The notes: generated by a model from the letters alone, not told the origin. A DNA stretch of 64,000 bases from Natronomonas gomsonensis (GCF_013391635.1 NZ_JACAWU010000002.1:1302001-1366000), one strand, 5' to 3'; shown: positions 43,426 through 52,562, counted from the first letter of the stretch. Program-made: numbers and translations.

Positions 43426-44903
43426 TCGTCGGTCGAGGAGGGAACCGCCGTCTGGCCCGCGTCGTCGTCGCTGTCAGCGCCGGCATCGGCCGTCTCGGCC
43501 GTCTCTGCACCGACGGTCGACTCGGCGGCCACCTCATCGGCGTCGGCTTCGGCCTCCTCGTCCGCCTCGGCCCGCGGGAAGTTGTCGATAGTCGCCGCCC
43601 GGAACGCTTCCTCGTCGAAGGTGTAGTCGCCGTCGAGGAACTCGACGACCTGTTCGGTGTCGCGCATCGCGTTCTTCAGACACGTCGAGGCGCCCGGCGA
43701 CGGCGTGATGTTGAAGATGATATCCTCCTCGACGAGTTTTGCCTCGCCCATGTCGAGGGATTTCCGCTCGGTATCGACGATCTGCGGGCGGACGCCGCCG
43801 TAACCCTCCGCGCGTTCGATGTCGGAGAGTTCGACGCCGGGGACGACCTTCTGGACGTTCGGCAGGAACGCGCGCTTGCCGACCTCCGGGATGTCGTAGA
43901 CCAGGTTCCGGAGCACGTACGGCAACAGGACGCGGTCCGAGAGGATGTTCGCGTAACTCAACGCCGAGGCCGGTCGGAGTCCGAACACGTCGAAGAAATC
44001 GCTCACCGTCGAGATGCGGCCGCGTTCGAGCGTCGGGACCAACTTCGCCGTCGGGCCGAACCGCGTGACGCCGTCGTCGTGAACGTCGGCGTCGCCGTGG
44101 ACCGCGGCGAAGGGCAGTTTCTTCATCTGGAGGGTGTACACCTTCCCGTTCAGGAGGTCGTCGGCGAGGAAGAAACTCCCCGCGACCGGCAAAAGCGAGA
44201 GGTGTTCGCCGTAGCCCATCTCCTGGGCGAACTGGAGGCTGTGTGAACCGGCGGCGACGACCGTCGCCTCGGATTCGAACCAGCCGTCGTCGGTCTCGAC
44301 GAGGAAGCCCTCGTCGGTCTCGTTGATGTCCTCGACTTCGGTGCCGGTGTAGACGTCGACGCCGGCCTCCTCGCGAGCGGCCTCGACGAACGACTTCGTC
44401 GTCTGCCCGTAGTCGACGGTGTAGCCGTCCGGCGTCTGGAGGGCGAGCATCTCCTTGTCGGGGTCCCGACCCTCGACGACGGCCGGTTCGAGGTCCGCAA
44501 TCTCGTCGCGCCCGATGGCACGCAGTTTCGGATACAGGTCGCCGAAGCCCTCCTCGTGGTAGCGTTCTTCGAGTTCCTCGACCTCCTCGTCGCCGACGGC
44601 CAGCACCATCTTGCTCCGCTTGCTGTACATCTCCCGGTCGGGGTCGACCGCCTCGAGATACCCCGCGAGCAGCTCGGCGCCCTCCTTTACCTCCTCGGCC
44701 TTCTCGAGGGTGTAGTTGGTCTCGATGTCCCCGAAGTGAAGCGTCTGGGAGTTGTTGGTGTGATGGGAGTTGATGGCCGCGAGGTCCTCCTCCTTTTCGA
44801 GAAGCGCGACGCGCTCTACGTCCGTGAACTTCGAGACGGTGTATAGCAACGATGCCCCGCTGATTCCGCCGCCGACGATGAGTAAGTCGTATTCTTCTGG
44901 CAT
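43422..44903 (-). CDS. mqo: FAD-dependent malate:quinone oxidoreductase-like protein
   Basis: 493 aa from ATG 44903 (MPEEYDLLIVGGGISGASLL). GGGISGAS dinucleotide motif, LLEKEEDLAAINSHHTNNSQ and TVDYGQTTKSFVEAA are Mqo-type blocks; C-terminal NITPSPGASTCLKNAMRD. The last ~55 residues are an acidic Ala-rich tail. In haloarchaea such proteins oxidise malate to oxaloacetate with quinone; sequence supports the family, not the exact substrate. Overlaps the convergent HTH gene by 4 nt. Confidence 0.83.
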   Translation of the reverse strand: MPEEYDLLIVGGGISGASLLYTVSKFTDVERVALLEKEEDLAAINSHHTNNSQTLHFGDIETNYTLEKAEEVKEGAELLAGYLEAVDPDREMYSKRSKMVLAVGDEEVEELEERYHEEGFGDLYPKLRAIGRDEIADLEPAVVEGRDPDKEMLALQTPDGYTVDYGQTTKSFVEAAREEAGVDVYTGTEVEDINETDEGFLVETDDGWFESEATVVAAGSHSLQFAQEMGYGEHLSLLPVAGSFFLADDLLNGKVYTLQMKKLPFAAVHGDADVHDDGVTRFGPTAKLVPTLERGRISTVSDFFDVFGLRPASALSYANILSDRVLLPYVLRNLVYDIPEVGKRAFLPNVQKVVPGVELSDIERAEGYGGVRPQIVDTERKSLDMGEAKLVEEDIIFNITPSPGASTCLKNAMRDTEQVVEFLDGDYTFDEEAFRAATIDNFPRAEADEEAEADADEVAAESTVGAETAETADAGADSDDDAGQTAVPSSTDD

Positions 44904-44984
44904 AGGTGGTCCTCGTGTTGGTCGTTGTCGTTTAGGTCGAGTGAGGTCTCCCACTTAATCCTCCCCGTACGTCCCTGCGCATGC

Positions 44985-44999
44985 GTGTGATTTTCACAC
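44985..44999. promoter_or_regulatory. GTGTGA dyad in mqo/AKR divergent promoter
   Basis: GTGTGA-TTT-TCACAC, perfect 6-bp arms, lying in the 155-bp gap between the Mqo-like gene and the aldo/keto reductase. Next to it is CGCATGCG (palindrome). A likely operator or transcription-start element; the bound factor is unknown. Confidence 0.5.
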
Positions 45000-45058
45000 A
45001 CTAACCGAGCGTGCGCGGAGGGCCGCATCTATACAACCACGGCGGTCGTACGACCACT

Positions 45059-45883
45059 ATGGATTTCACGACCGTCCAAGGCGTCGAGGTCCCCGCCGTG
45101 GGCCTCGGGACGTGGCGACTCACCGGCGAGAGTTGTCGAGAGGCGGTCCACACCGCCCTCGACGTCGGCTACCGCCACATCGACACCGCACAGGCCTACG
45201 GCAACGAACGGCAGGTCGGAAACGCCCTCCGGGACAGCAGCGTCGACCGCGAGGAGGTGTTCCTCGCGACGAAACTGGAGACGAAGAATCGGGGCTACGA
45301 CGACGTGCTCCGCTCGACCGAGGAGAGCCTCGCGAAACTCGGCACCGACTACGTCGATTTGCTGTTGATTCACCACCCAAACCTCACCACGCCGCTTCGG
45401 GACACCCTCGCGGCGATGAACGAACTCGTCGACTCGGGGCGGGTCCGACACCTCGGCGTCTCTAACTTCGACGTCGACGGCCTCGACAACGCCCGCCGAC
45501 TCTCCGAACACGGGGTTCTCACGAATCAGGTCCAGTACAACCCCTACTGGAGCCAGGGCGAACTGCTCGATTACTGCCGGATTCACGACGTGCTGTTGAC
45601 GGCGTACTCGCCGCTCGCTCACGGCGGTGTCCTCGAGGACCCTGTGCTCGCAGAAATCGGCGCACGACACGACAAATCGCCTGCACAGGTGGCGATTCGC
45701 TGGCTCCTCCAACAGCCGAACGTCGCCACCGTGCCGAAGGCGACGAGTCGCGACCACCTCGAAGCGAACCTCGACGTGTTCGACTTCGAACTCACCGACG
45801 CGGAGATGGGCCGCATCCGCCAGCCCTCGAAACTCCGGGCGCTGTCGGGGATGGTGAAGTCGCGACTCCGGGAGTTGGCGTAG
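45059..45883 (+). CDS. Aldo/keto reductase
   Basis: 274 aa TIM-barrel NADP reductase. Catalytic tetrad visible: Asp and Tyr in DTAQAYGNE, Lys in FLATKLET, His in LLLIHHPN. GRVRHLGVSNFD is the family signature. From ATG 45059 (MDFTTVQGVEVPAVGLGTW). Substrate unknown; sugar or 2,5-diketo-acid reductases are closest in appearance. Confidence 0.92.
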   Translation: MDFTTVQGVEVPAVGLGTWRLTGESCREAVHTALDVGYRHIDTAQAYGNERQVGNALRDSSVDREEVFLATKLETKNRGYDDVLRSTEESLAKLGTDYVDLLLIHHPNLTTPLRDTLAAMNELVDSGRVRHLGVSNFDVDGLDNARRLSEHGVLTNQVQYNPYWSQGELLDYCRIHDVLLTAYSPLAHGGVLEDPVLAEIGARHDKSPAQVAIRWLLQQPNVATVPKATSRDHLEANLDVFDFELTDAEMGRIRQPSKLRALSGMVKSRLRELA

Positions 45884-45904
45884 CCGCAAAAGTGCGTTCG
45901 GTCG

Positions 45905-46276
45905 CTACTCGACGAGAACGGCGTTGACCTGACCGTCTTGGCCGGGTCGGGAGGTGACGCGGGCGCGTCCCTCGGAGGTCTCGATGATGGCGCCCTTCGT
46001 GATGATATTCCGTCGGACGTAGTTGGGGTTCGAGGGGTTCTCGACGACGTCCTCGATGTCGGCGGCGACGGCGCCGTCGTCGGTGGCGACGCTGGCGACG
46101 GTCTTGGCGATGGCGCGAACCTTCGTGTTGCCGCCGTGTGTCTCGGCGACTTTCAGTTTCTCCTCGCCGACACGGGTCTCCGTCGGGGAGGAACCCATCT
46201 CGTGTTTGCGCTTCTTGCGAACGGCGCGGCGTCGGCCGCCCGTCCGTTTCTTCGTGGACCGCGCGTGGCTCTTCAT
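45905..46276 (-). CDS. rps8e: 30S ribosomal protein S8e
   Basis: 123 aa. Signature RSTKKRTGGRRR at the N-terminus and KKRKHEMGSSPTETRVGEEK; ends GQDGQVNAVLVE. Archaeal/eukaryal-specific small-subunit protein. Stands alone, not in a ribosomal operon. Confidence 0.97.
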   Translation of the reverse strand: MKSHARSTKKRTGGRRRAVRKKRKHEMGSSPTETRVGEEKLKVAETHGGNTKVRAIAKTVASVATDDGAVAADIEDVVENPSNPNYVRRNIITKGAIIETSEGRARVTSRPGQDGQVNAVLVE

Positions 46277-46376
46277 ACCCTATCGGTGCCCTGCCGCGTA
46301 CTTGAACCCCTCGGCTTGGCCTCGGTGAACGAGCCGACGGCTGCTCACTCAGCGAAAGAAAGAACGAATCTCGGGG

Positions 46377-48314
46377 TCAGTCGTCGGCGGGAGCGGCCGA
46401 ATCGCCGGCCGAAACGCCGGTTCCGGGGCCGATGTCGATGTCCAACTCCTCGAGTTTCTCGTCCGGGACGACGCCGTCGACCCAGCCGCGAACCTCGTAG
46501 TACTCCGCTTTGAGCTCGTCGAGTTCGACCAGACTGCCCTCGACGCCGCCCTGTCCGGGGACGGCGTCCTCGTGGCCCTCGACGAACCGACCCGGCAGGT
46601 CGTCGTCAGACCCGTCGAAGCCGTTGAGGTTGTTGTAGTACCGCTCGAGGGTGTAGATGCGCTCGCCGGCCTGCATCAACTCCTCCTCACCGACATCCCG
46701 GCCCGTCATGCCGTTGTACTGCATGACGTACTCCTCGATGCCCTCGGCGAAGGCGTTGAACTTGCAGATGTCGAACGAATCCGAAATCGAGTGCATGTCC
46801 TGGAACAGCACCGTCAACTCGCCCTTTCCTTCCCACTCGACGGGGTCGACCTTCTCGGGAATCCCCAGAATCTCCGCGGCCGGCGTGTAGCCGCGCAGGT
46901 GACACGCACCGCGGTTGGAGGTGGCGTACGCGATAGCCATCCCCTTCATACAGCGCGGGTCGTAGGCCGCCATCGTCTGACCCTTCACGGCGAGGGTGTT
47001 GTCGTGGGCGTCCCGTCGCTCGGCGACGCGGCGCGGTCCCTCGGCCAGGAGGTCCGGCAGGCCCTCCTCGCGGTTGGCGATGCGGCCAATCATCTCGACG
47101 ATGGCCTCGGAGTCGCCCCAGTCGATGGTCTCGAGGTCGTCGAGTTTGCCCTCCTCGGACATCTCCATCGCCATCGCCATCATATTGCCCGCCTCGATGG
47201 TGTCCATGCCGTAGTCGTTACAGCGCTGGAGCATCAGCGCGATCTCGTCGCGGTCGGTGTGCCCGGAGTTCGGCCCGAGTGCCCACGCCGATTCGTACTC
47301 GTAGGACTCGGTGCGGACGTTCAGCTCCTCGCCTTTGTGCATCACGTCGACTTCGACTTCCTTCTTGCAGGCGACCGGACAGGAGTGACACGTCGGTTCG
47401 TCGACGAGGATGTTCTCCCGGACGTTCTCGCCGGAGACCTTCTCGGAGTCGAATCCGGGGCCACCGTAACCGTCGTTTCGGGCGTCGGCTGTCGAGGTGT
47501 ACTTGCCGTTCTTCGACGGCAGGCCGGACATCTCCTCGGTGGCGTTCATCAGGACGTTCGTCCCGTACAGCGAGAGGCCGCCCTCGTTGGGCGCGGTCAC
47601 GTCGGATTCGGTGATGACCTCCATCGCCTGTTTGTGGCCCTTCTTGAACGTCTCGGGGTCGGCCGGTTTCGGCATCTTCGTCGAGGACTTGACGACGACC
47701 GCCTTGAGGTTCTTCGACCCCATCACACAGCCGGTGCCGCCGCGACCGGAGGCCCGGTCGTCCTCGTTCATGATGCAGGCGTACTTGACGCCGTTCTCGC
47801 CGGCCTGCCCGATGGCCATCGTCGAGAGGTTCTTGCCGTACGACCCCTCGACCTCGTCTTCGAGTTCATCCATCGTCTCGTGGACGCCCCAACCCCACAT
47901 ATGGGAGGCGTCCCGGAGTTCGACCTCGCCGTCCTCGACGACGGCGTATACGGGCGAGTCGGCCTTCCCCTCGAACAGCAGGCCGTCGAAGCCGGCCCAT
48001 TTGAGACGGGCGCCGGACCACCCGCCGTGGTGGGAGTCCGTAACCGTTCCCGTCAACGGTGATTTGGTACAGATGGCGATGCGGCCGCTCATCGTCACCT
48101 GCGTGCCCGTCAGCGGGCCGTTCATGAACGCAAGCAGGTTCTCCGGTCCCTCGGGGTCGACGTCCGGTCCCTGTTCGAAGACGTACTTGACACCCAGTCC
48201 GCGTGCGCCGATGTACTTCTCCGCGTCCTCTTGGTCGATGCTCTCGTAGTCGACGCTCCCCTCCGAGAGGTCGACCCGAGCTACGTTGTCGTGGAAACCG
48301 CCTAAGTCTGTCAT
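46377..48314 (-). CDS. aor: Aldehyde ferredoxin oxidoreductase
   Basis: 645 aa tungsto(molybdo)pterin enzyme oxidising aldehydes with ferredoxin. The iron-sulfur Cys are in CHSCPVACKKE and the distal one in DICKFNAFAEG. Pterin-binding features include GGTGCVMGSKNLKAVVV and RGACHLRGYTP. Length and domain order match AOR. Haloarchaea carry several AOR types whose substrates differ, so the substrate is open. Divergent from the GIDE-domain gene. Confidence 0.95.
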   Translation of the reverse strand: MTDLGGFHDNVARVDLSEGSVDYESIDQEDAEKYIGARGLGVKYVFEQGPDVDPEGPENLLAFMNGPLTGTQVTMSGRIAICTKSPLTGTVTDSHHGGWSGARLKWAGFDGLLFEGKADSPVYAVVEDGEVELRDASHMWGWGVHETMDELEDEVEGSYGKNLSTMAIGQAGENGVKYACIMNEDDRASGRGGTGCVMGSKNLKAVVVKSSTKMPKPADPETFKKGHKQAMEVITESDVTAPNEGGLSLYGTNVLMNATEEMSGLPSKNGKYTSTADARNDGYGGPGFDSEKVSGENVRENILVDEPTCHSCPVACKKEVEVDVMHKGEELNVRTESYEYESAWALGPNSGHTDRDEIALMLQRCNDYGMDTIEAGNMMAMAMEMSEEGKLDDLETIDWGDSEAIVEMIGRIANREEGLPDLLAEGPRRVAERRDAHDNTLAVKGQTMAAYDPRCMKGMAIAYATSNRGACHLRGYTPAAEILGIPEKVDPVEWEGKGELTVLFQDMHSISDSFDICKFNAFAEGIEEYVMQYNGMTGRDVGEEELMQAGERIYTLERYYNNLNGFDGSDDDLPGRFVEGHEDAVPGQGGVEGSLVELDELKAEYYEVRGWVDGVVPDEKLEELDIDIGPGTGVSAGDSAAPADD

Positions 48315-48461
48315 AGTAACGTGTTACACTTGCTAGTAGTTCGCAACCGGTGTAATACTTGCCACGAGGACATAACCACAACTGGTTACGGTAATTACAC
48401 ACCGTGGTTCCGGACAGCGTTTCCGGGGGAGTATTTTGTCAGTCGGGGTCCGACGGTGGGT
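48315..48461. promoter_or_regulatory. AOR/GIDE divergent promoter with TTACAC repeats
   Basis: The region holds GTGTTACAC (48321-48329), GGTGTAAT (48349-48356) and ATTACACACC (48394-48403), i.e. the same GTGTAA/TTACAC element in both orientations. GTAACGTGTTAC at 48316-48327 is a dyad touching the AOR start. They are candidate operators for AOR control. Confidence 0.45.
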
Positions 48462-49367
48462 ATGGCCGCGCTGGTGGAGTGGTACGTCTTCGGTGTCGTC
48501 CTCCTGTTCGTCGCGGTGTTTGCCGCCGCCGGGTACTACGAGGCCGAATCCGGCGGCGACCCCATCGAGCAACGGACCGGTACGCCGACGACGTGGTACA
48601 TGACGGCGGGCTTTTTCGGCGTCGTCGCGGCCGGCGTCATCGCCCTGTACGGCTCGCTCCCCGAGGGGTTCGGCGGTCGGGGAGATGCCTTGGTCCTGTT
48701 TGTAAACGTCGCCCCGCTCGTCGTCGGCTGTGGCGCCCTCGCTATCGCCGTCGACAACGGCCTCGTCGCCCTCCGATTGGTGCGCGCGGAAGCGGCCAAC
48801 ACTGGTGGCATCGCCCGCCGAGCGGGGACGAAACGAATCGCAGTTACGGGGCTCGTCGACGAGACGTCCGGAACGTCGCCCGTGTTCGGCCGGGAGGCGG
48901 CCTGTTGGACGTGGTCGCTCGAACTCGGCTGGGAGGACCGCGACATCGGCTGGCAGACCGACCAGGTCGGCTCCGGCGGCGCTCCGTTCATCCTCGACGA
49001 CGGCACGGGGCCGGTGACCGTCGACCCCCGAAGGGCGCACATCGAGTTGTACGGCGGCCGCAGTCACGTGTACGACGCCGACGAGGCCCAACCCGGCGAG
49101 ATCGGCTCGAACCTCCGGTCGTCCATCGGCGGAGACCGATACAGATACGAGGAGGCCGTCGCCGCCGAGGGCCGAGAACTGACCGTCCTCGGCGAGGTCG
49201 ATACGGGCGGAACGCTCGACGCCGAACGAGTCATCGACGCCGGCACGGACGACGTGAGGCTGCGTTACGCCGGCCGGAGCGGGTCTCTCGCCGTCGGCGG
49301 CGTCCTCGCGGTGTATCTCGGCGTCCGCCTGACCGCCGGCTACTTCGGAACGCCACTACCCATTTGA
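48462..49367 (+). CDS. GIDE-type (E3-like) membrane protein
   Basis: 301 aa from ATG 48462 (MAALVEWYVFGVVLLFVAVF). Three N-terminal helices, a beta-rich middle domain with SPVFGREAACWTWSLELGWE and FILDDGTGPVTVDPRRAHIE, and a C-terminal helix. The middle matches the GIDE/MUL1-like (BAM) region of membrane E3-related proteins, though no RING finger is present. Role in archaea unknown. Confidence 0.7.
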   Translation: MAALVEWYVFGVVLLFVAVFAAAGYYEAESGGDPIEQRTGTPTTWYMTAGFFGVVAAGVIALYGSLPEGFGGRGDALVLFVNVAPLVVGCGALAIAVDNGLVALRLVRAEAANTGGIARRAGTKRIAVTGLVDETSGTSPVFGREAACWTWSLELGWEDRDIGWQTDQVGSGGAPFILDDGTGPVTVDPRRAHIELYGGRSHVYDADEAQPGEIGSNLRSSIGGDRYRYEEAVAAEGRELTVLGEVDTGGTLDAERVIDAGTDDVRLRYAGRSGSLAVGGVLAVYLGVRLTAGYFGTPLPI

Positions 49368-49410
49368 GTCGGACCGGGTCGTTGAAGTCCGCCGACGAAC
49401 ACCTACCGCC

Positions 49411-49800
49411 GTGACCACTTCGTTGCCACCCGCACCGCGCTCGTTGCGGTACTTCGGCGTGTTCGCGTGTGCCGCCGTCATCCTCTATGCGTCCGTGTTG
49501 GACCCCGGCGAGGGCACTCCGGAGAGGCTGTTCGGCATCGGCGTGACGGTGTATCTCCACGTCGTCGCCTACGCGGGCTTTGCCGGCGCAGTCGGCTACG
49601 CCCTGTTGGCCACTGACCGACGGGCGCTTCTCATCGCGGCCACGGCCTCAATGCTGTACGGCGCCGGCATCGAAGTCGTACAAAGCTTTCTCGCCTACCG
49701 GACCATGAGTGCCTTCGACGTGGCGGTGAACGCTGGCGGTGCGACCATCGGAGCGGCGCTGTGGTGGCTGGCGGCGCCGTGGTTCGGTGCCGAGCGATAG
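49411..49800 (+). CDS. VanZ-like membrane protein
   Basis: 129 aa, starts GTG 49411. Four helices with the family blocks ILYASVLDPG, LHVVAYAGFAG and GAGIEVVQSFLAYRTMSAFD, the last being the conserved E..Q.....R..s..D element of VanZ. Function is poorly defined. Same strand as the GIDE and RaSEA genes. Confidence 0.85.
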   Translation: MTTSLPPAPRSLRYFGVFACAAVILYASVLDPGEGTPERLFGIGVTVYLHVVAYAGFAGAVGYALLATDRRALLIAATASMLYGAGIEVVQSFLAYRTMSAFDVAVNAGGATIGAALWWLAAPWFGAER

Positions 49801-49851
49801 CCCCGCGCCACAGACGACACCGCTTTAGGCGCGCGTCGGCTACGCCCGCCA

Positions 49852-50931
49852 ATGAGTCAGCCGAGTCCCGACGCACACGAGCAGGGTCGGGGAATGGACG
49901 CACACAACGAGGTGATGCGGGAGATTCGAGGCCGCAACGACGCGACCTACGACCCCACGGAGCCGACGCGGGTGTGGCTCGACGAGGACAACACCCCCGA
50001 CGGCGTCGTCCAGTCGCTCACTATCATTCTCAACACCGGCGGCTGTCGGTGGGCACGCGCCGGTGGGTGTACGATGTGTGGCTACGTCGCCGAGAGCGTC
50101 GAAGGAGGCAGCGTCGGCCACGAGAACCTGATGACCCAAATCCAGCACTGTCTGGACCACGAGGCCGAAAACGCCGACGGAGAGACGGCCGATCTCATCA
50201 AGATCTACACCTCCGGGTCGTTCCTCGACGAGCGGGAAGTGCCCGCCGAGACCCGCCGAGCCATCGCCGAAACGTTCGGCGACCGCGACCGCATCGTCGT
50301 CGAGTCTCTCCCCGATTTCGTCGACCGCGAGAAGTTGGGCGATTTCACCGAACAGGACTTGGAAACCGACGTGGCCGTCGGCCTCGAAACCGCAACCGAC
50401 CGCGTCCGCCACGACGCCGTCAACAAGTACTTCGACTTCTCGGAGTTCGAGGACGCCTGCGAGGAGGCGCGAGCAGCGGGAGCGGGCGTGAAGGCGTATC
50501 TCCTGATGAAGCCGCCGTTCCTCGCCGAACCCGACGCCGTCGAGGACATGAAACGCTCGATTCGCCGCTGTGCCGCCGTCGAGGGCTGTCACACCGTCTC
50601 CATGAACCCCTGTAACGTCCAGCGCTACACCATGGTCGAGGAACTGTTCCACGACGGCGGCTACCGGCCGCCGTGGCTGTGGTCGGTGTGTGACGTGCTG
50701 GAGTCGACCGCCGATGTAGATGCCATCGTCGTCTCCGACCCAGTCGGCCACGGGTCGGACCGCGGCCCGCACAACTGCGGGGAGTGTGACGACCTCGTCC
50801 AGCGCGCTATCAAGGACTTCGACCTCCGGCAGGACCCCTCGGTGTTCGATGAAGTGTCCTGTGAGTGTGAGGCGACCTGGGAGTACGTGATGCGCGAGGA
50901 GACGACGTACAACCAGCCGCTGGTCCGGTAG
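49852..50931 (+). CDS. Archaeosine biosynthesis radical SAM enzyme RaSEA
   Basis: 359 aa. Radical SAM cluster in GGCRWARAGGCTMCGY with wide first spacing as in the TIGR01210 family; later KIYTSGSFLDERE and ETATDRVRHDAVNKYF. Works with ArcS to convert preQ0-lysine at G15 of tRNA to archaeosine. C-terminal Cys pairs (HNCGECDD, CECEATW) are probably zinc-binding. Start ATG 49852 (MSQPSPDAHEQGRGMDAH). Confidence 0.92.
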   Translation: MSQPSPDAHEQGRGMDAHNEVMREIRGRNDATYDPTEPTRVWLDEDNTPDGVVQSLTIILNTGGCRWARAGGCTMCGYVAESVEGGSVGHENLMTQIQHCLDHEAENADGETADLIKIYTSGSFLDEREVPAETRRAIAETFGDRDRIVVESLPDFVDREKLGDFTEQDLETDVAVGLETATDRVRHDAVNKYFDFSEFEDACEEARAAGAGVKAYLLMKPPFLAEPDAVEDMKRSIRRCAAVEGCHTVSMNPCNVQRYTMVEELFHDGGYRPPWLWSVCDVLESTADVDAIVVSDPVGHGSDRGPHNCGECDDLVQRAIKDFDLRQDPSVFDEVSCECEATWEYVMREETTYNQPLVR

Positions 50932-51606
50932 TTACTGAAAGCCGAGAAGGACGCCCTGGCCGTCCGTCGGGCCGATGTCGGGCAGCGACGCCCGCTCGGG
51001 GTGGGGCATCAACACTGCGACGTTGTCGTCGGCGCCGAGGACGCCCGCGACGTTCTCTTTCGACCCGTTCGGATTGGCCTCGTCGGTGACGTTGCCGTCG
51101 GCGTCGCAGTACCGGAACAGCACCCGGTCCTCGTCGTTCAGCGTTTCGAGGTGGTCGTCGGGGAGTTCGAAGCGGCCCTCGCCGTGAGCGATGGGAACCT
51201 CGATGACATCGCCTTCCTCGAAGGCCTCGGTCCACGGCGTCTCGGCGTTCTCGACGCGCAGGTAGACGGGTTCACACTGGAACCGCGCGCTCCGGTTGGT
51301 CGTGAACGCGCCGGGGGTCAACCCACCCTCGGAGCCGATTTGGGCGCCGTTGCAGACGCCGAGGACGGGCGTCCCCTCTTCGGCCGCCGCCCGGATTTCG
51401 TCCATGATGGGCGCTCGGGCGGCCATCGCGCCAGCCCGCAGGTAGTCGCCGTAGGAGAATCCCCCCGGGATGACGATGCCCGACGTGTCCGCCGGGAGGC
51501 CGTCGTCGTGCCAGACGATTTCGGCGTCGATGCCGAGATGCTCCAGCGCACGGAGGGCGTCGCGGTCGCAGTTCGACCCGCCGAATCGGACGATGGCGAC
51601 GGTCAC
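50932..51606 (-). CDS. purQ: Phosphoribosylformylglycinamidine synthase subunit PurQ
   Basis: 224 aa class I glutaminase. Nucleophile Cys in GVCNGAQIGSE, catalytic His and Glu in MPHPERASLP. IPGGFSYGDYLRAGA and FGGSNCDRD are family blocks. Start GTG 51606 (VTVAIVRFGG). Supplies ammonia to PurL, with PurS at 51666-51917 just upstream. Confidence 0.95.
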   Translation of the reverse strand: MTVAIVRFGGSNCDRDALRALEHLGIDAEIVWHDDGLPADTSGIVIPGGFSYGDYLRAGAMAARAPIMDEIRAAAEEGTPVLGVCNGAQIGSEGGLTPGAFTTNRSARFQCEPVYLRVENAETPWTEAFEEGDVIEVPIAHGEGRFELPDDHLETLNDEDRVLFRYCDADGNVTDEANPNGSKENVAGVLGADDNVAVLMPHPERASLPDIGPTDGQGVLLGFQ

Positions 51607-51665
51607 AGCGACCACCTCGTGTGGGAGCAGAGCGTCGCTATCGGATTGAGAGAGACGGTCATCGG

Positions 51666-51917
51666 TTACGCTTCGGCGACCTCGACCGTGTAGTCGTGGA
51701 TGGTCGGGTTCGCCAGCAGGCGCTCGGCCATCTCGGTGGCGCGGGCCTCAGCGTCGTCGGCGTCGGTGGCGTCGAGGTCGACCTCGAAGCGGTCGGCCGA
51801 CCGGAGGTCGTCCAACTCGAATCCGAGACGTTCGAGCGCCTGTTGGGTCGTTTCGGCCTCGGGGTCGAGGACGCCCCGCTTCAGCCGGACGGTGACGGTC
51901 GCGGTGTAGGCGGTCAT
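51666..51917 (-). CDS. purS: Phosphoribosylformylglycinamidine synthase subunit PurS
   Basis: 83 aa from ATG 51917 (MTAYTATVTVRLKRGVLDPE). Family blocks GVLDPEAETTQQALERLGF and an end in DYTVEVAEA. It bridges PurL and PurQ. 59 nt before purQ on the same strand. Confidence 0.93.
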   Translation of the reverse strand: MTAYTATVTVRLKRGVLDPEAETTQQALERLGFELDDLRSADRFEVDLDATDADDAEARATEMAERLLANPTIHDYTVEVAEA

Positions 51918-51993
51918 ACGCGAAGGGGCGTGTTCGTGCGTGAAAACGGTTGTGTATCCGAACGGGTATGCACGTTCGTGTATCAAACGCCGT

Positions 51994-52161
51994 TCATCCG
52001 GAGTCGGGATCCGGATACTGCGAATCAATAACGTCGTTGACCTCGGAGGACCACTCCTCGTCGGAGTGGTTCTTTCCGTACTCTGCCCACTGCTTGACGA
52101 ACTCCCGACGCTGTTGGACGTTCGCACGCTGCTGTTCTCTAAGTTCTTCTAAGTTCGGCAT
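51994..52161 (-). CDS. Small partner protein of the nucleotidyltransferase-type module
   Basis: 55 aa from ATG 52161 (MPNLEELREQQRANVQQRRE). Charged helical protein with FVKQWAEYGKNHSDEEW, resembling the small protein encoded after haloarchaeal MNT/AbiEii-like nucleotidyltransferases. Overlaps the preceding gene by 23 nt. May be an antitoxin or accessory factor; function not shown. Confidence 0.6.
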   Translation of the reverse strand: MPNLEELREQQRANVQQRREFVKQWAEYGKNHSDEEWSSEVNDVIDSQYPDPDSG

Positions 52162-52492
52162 AGCGGTCAGTAACCTCCAGTCCCTCGGTGTATATTTCGA
52201 GCGTGTCGGTATCAAGCTGTTCCCGAAACACCGTATACAGGTGGAGGGCGTCCTCAAAGTCCTTCTCGGTGCCAAGGAAGAGCTTGTACGCGATCTGCTG
52301 CTCTGGTGGACTGATATTGAGTTCGTGTCCGGCGACATCGGCAACGAGTGGGTCATCAAGAGCACGACTGTCGTACTCGTTTTTCGGGAACCAGAGTTCG
52401 AAGTTCGGTGTCATTCTGTCTCGTTCGGCGACGAACTCGTCGAGTGCCGAAAGCTCCTTGTCGATTCGGAGAACGCCGTTATCGAACTCCAT
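52139..52492 (-). pseudogene. Nucleotidyltransferase-type (MNT/AbiEii-like) protein with internal deletion
   Basis: 117 aa. The start (MEFDNGVLRIDKELSALDEF) and the second half (NFELWFPKNEYDSRALDDP, SPPEQQIAYKLFLGTEKDFE, EDALHLYTVFREQ) match both ends of haloarchaeal proteins about 180-190 aa long, but the middle with the GS..(T/S)xDxD nucleotidyltransferase motif is missing. Reading frame is intact. A TATA box GTATAAAAA (52515-52523) 26 nt before the ATG suggests leaderless expression. Based on recalled homologues. Confidence 0.6.
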
Positions 52493-52562
52493 CGATTAGA
52501 GATGTATCGTCTTTGTATAAAAACAGACGGCCCGGAGCACGGAACGTCGCCCTTTTGAGAAC

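Noticed and set aside
46572-48062. 496-codon frame antisense to AOR
   Set aside because: Shadow of AOR on the opposite strand, a common effect of high GC; Arg/Gly/Val-rich without domains.
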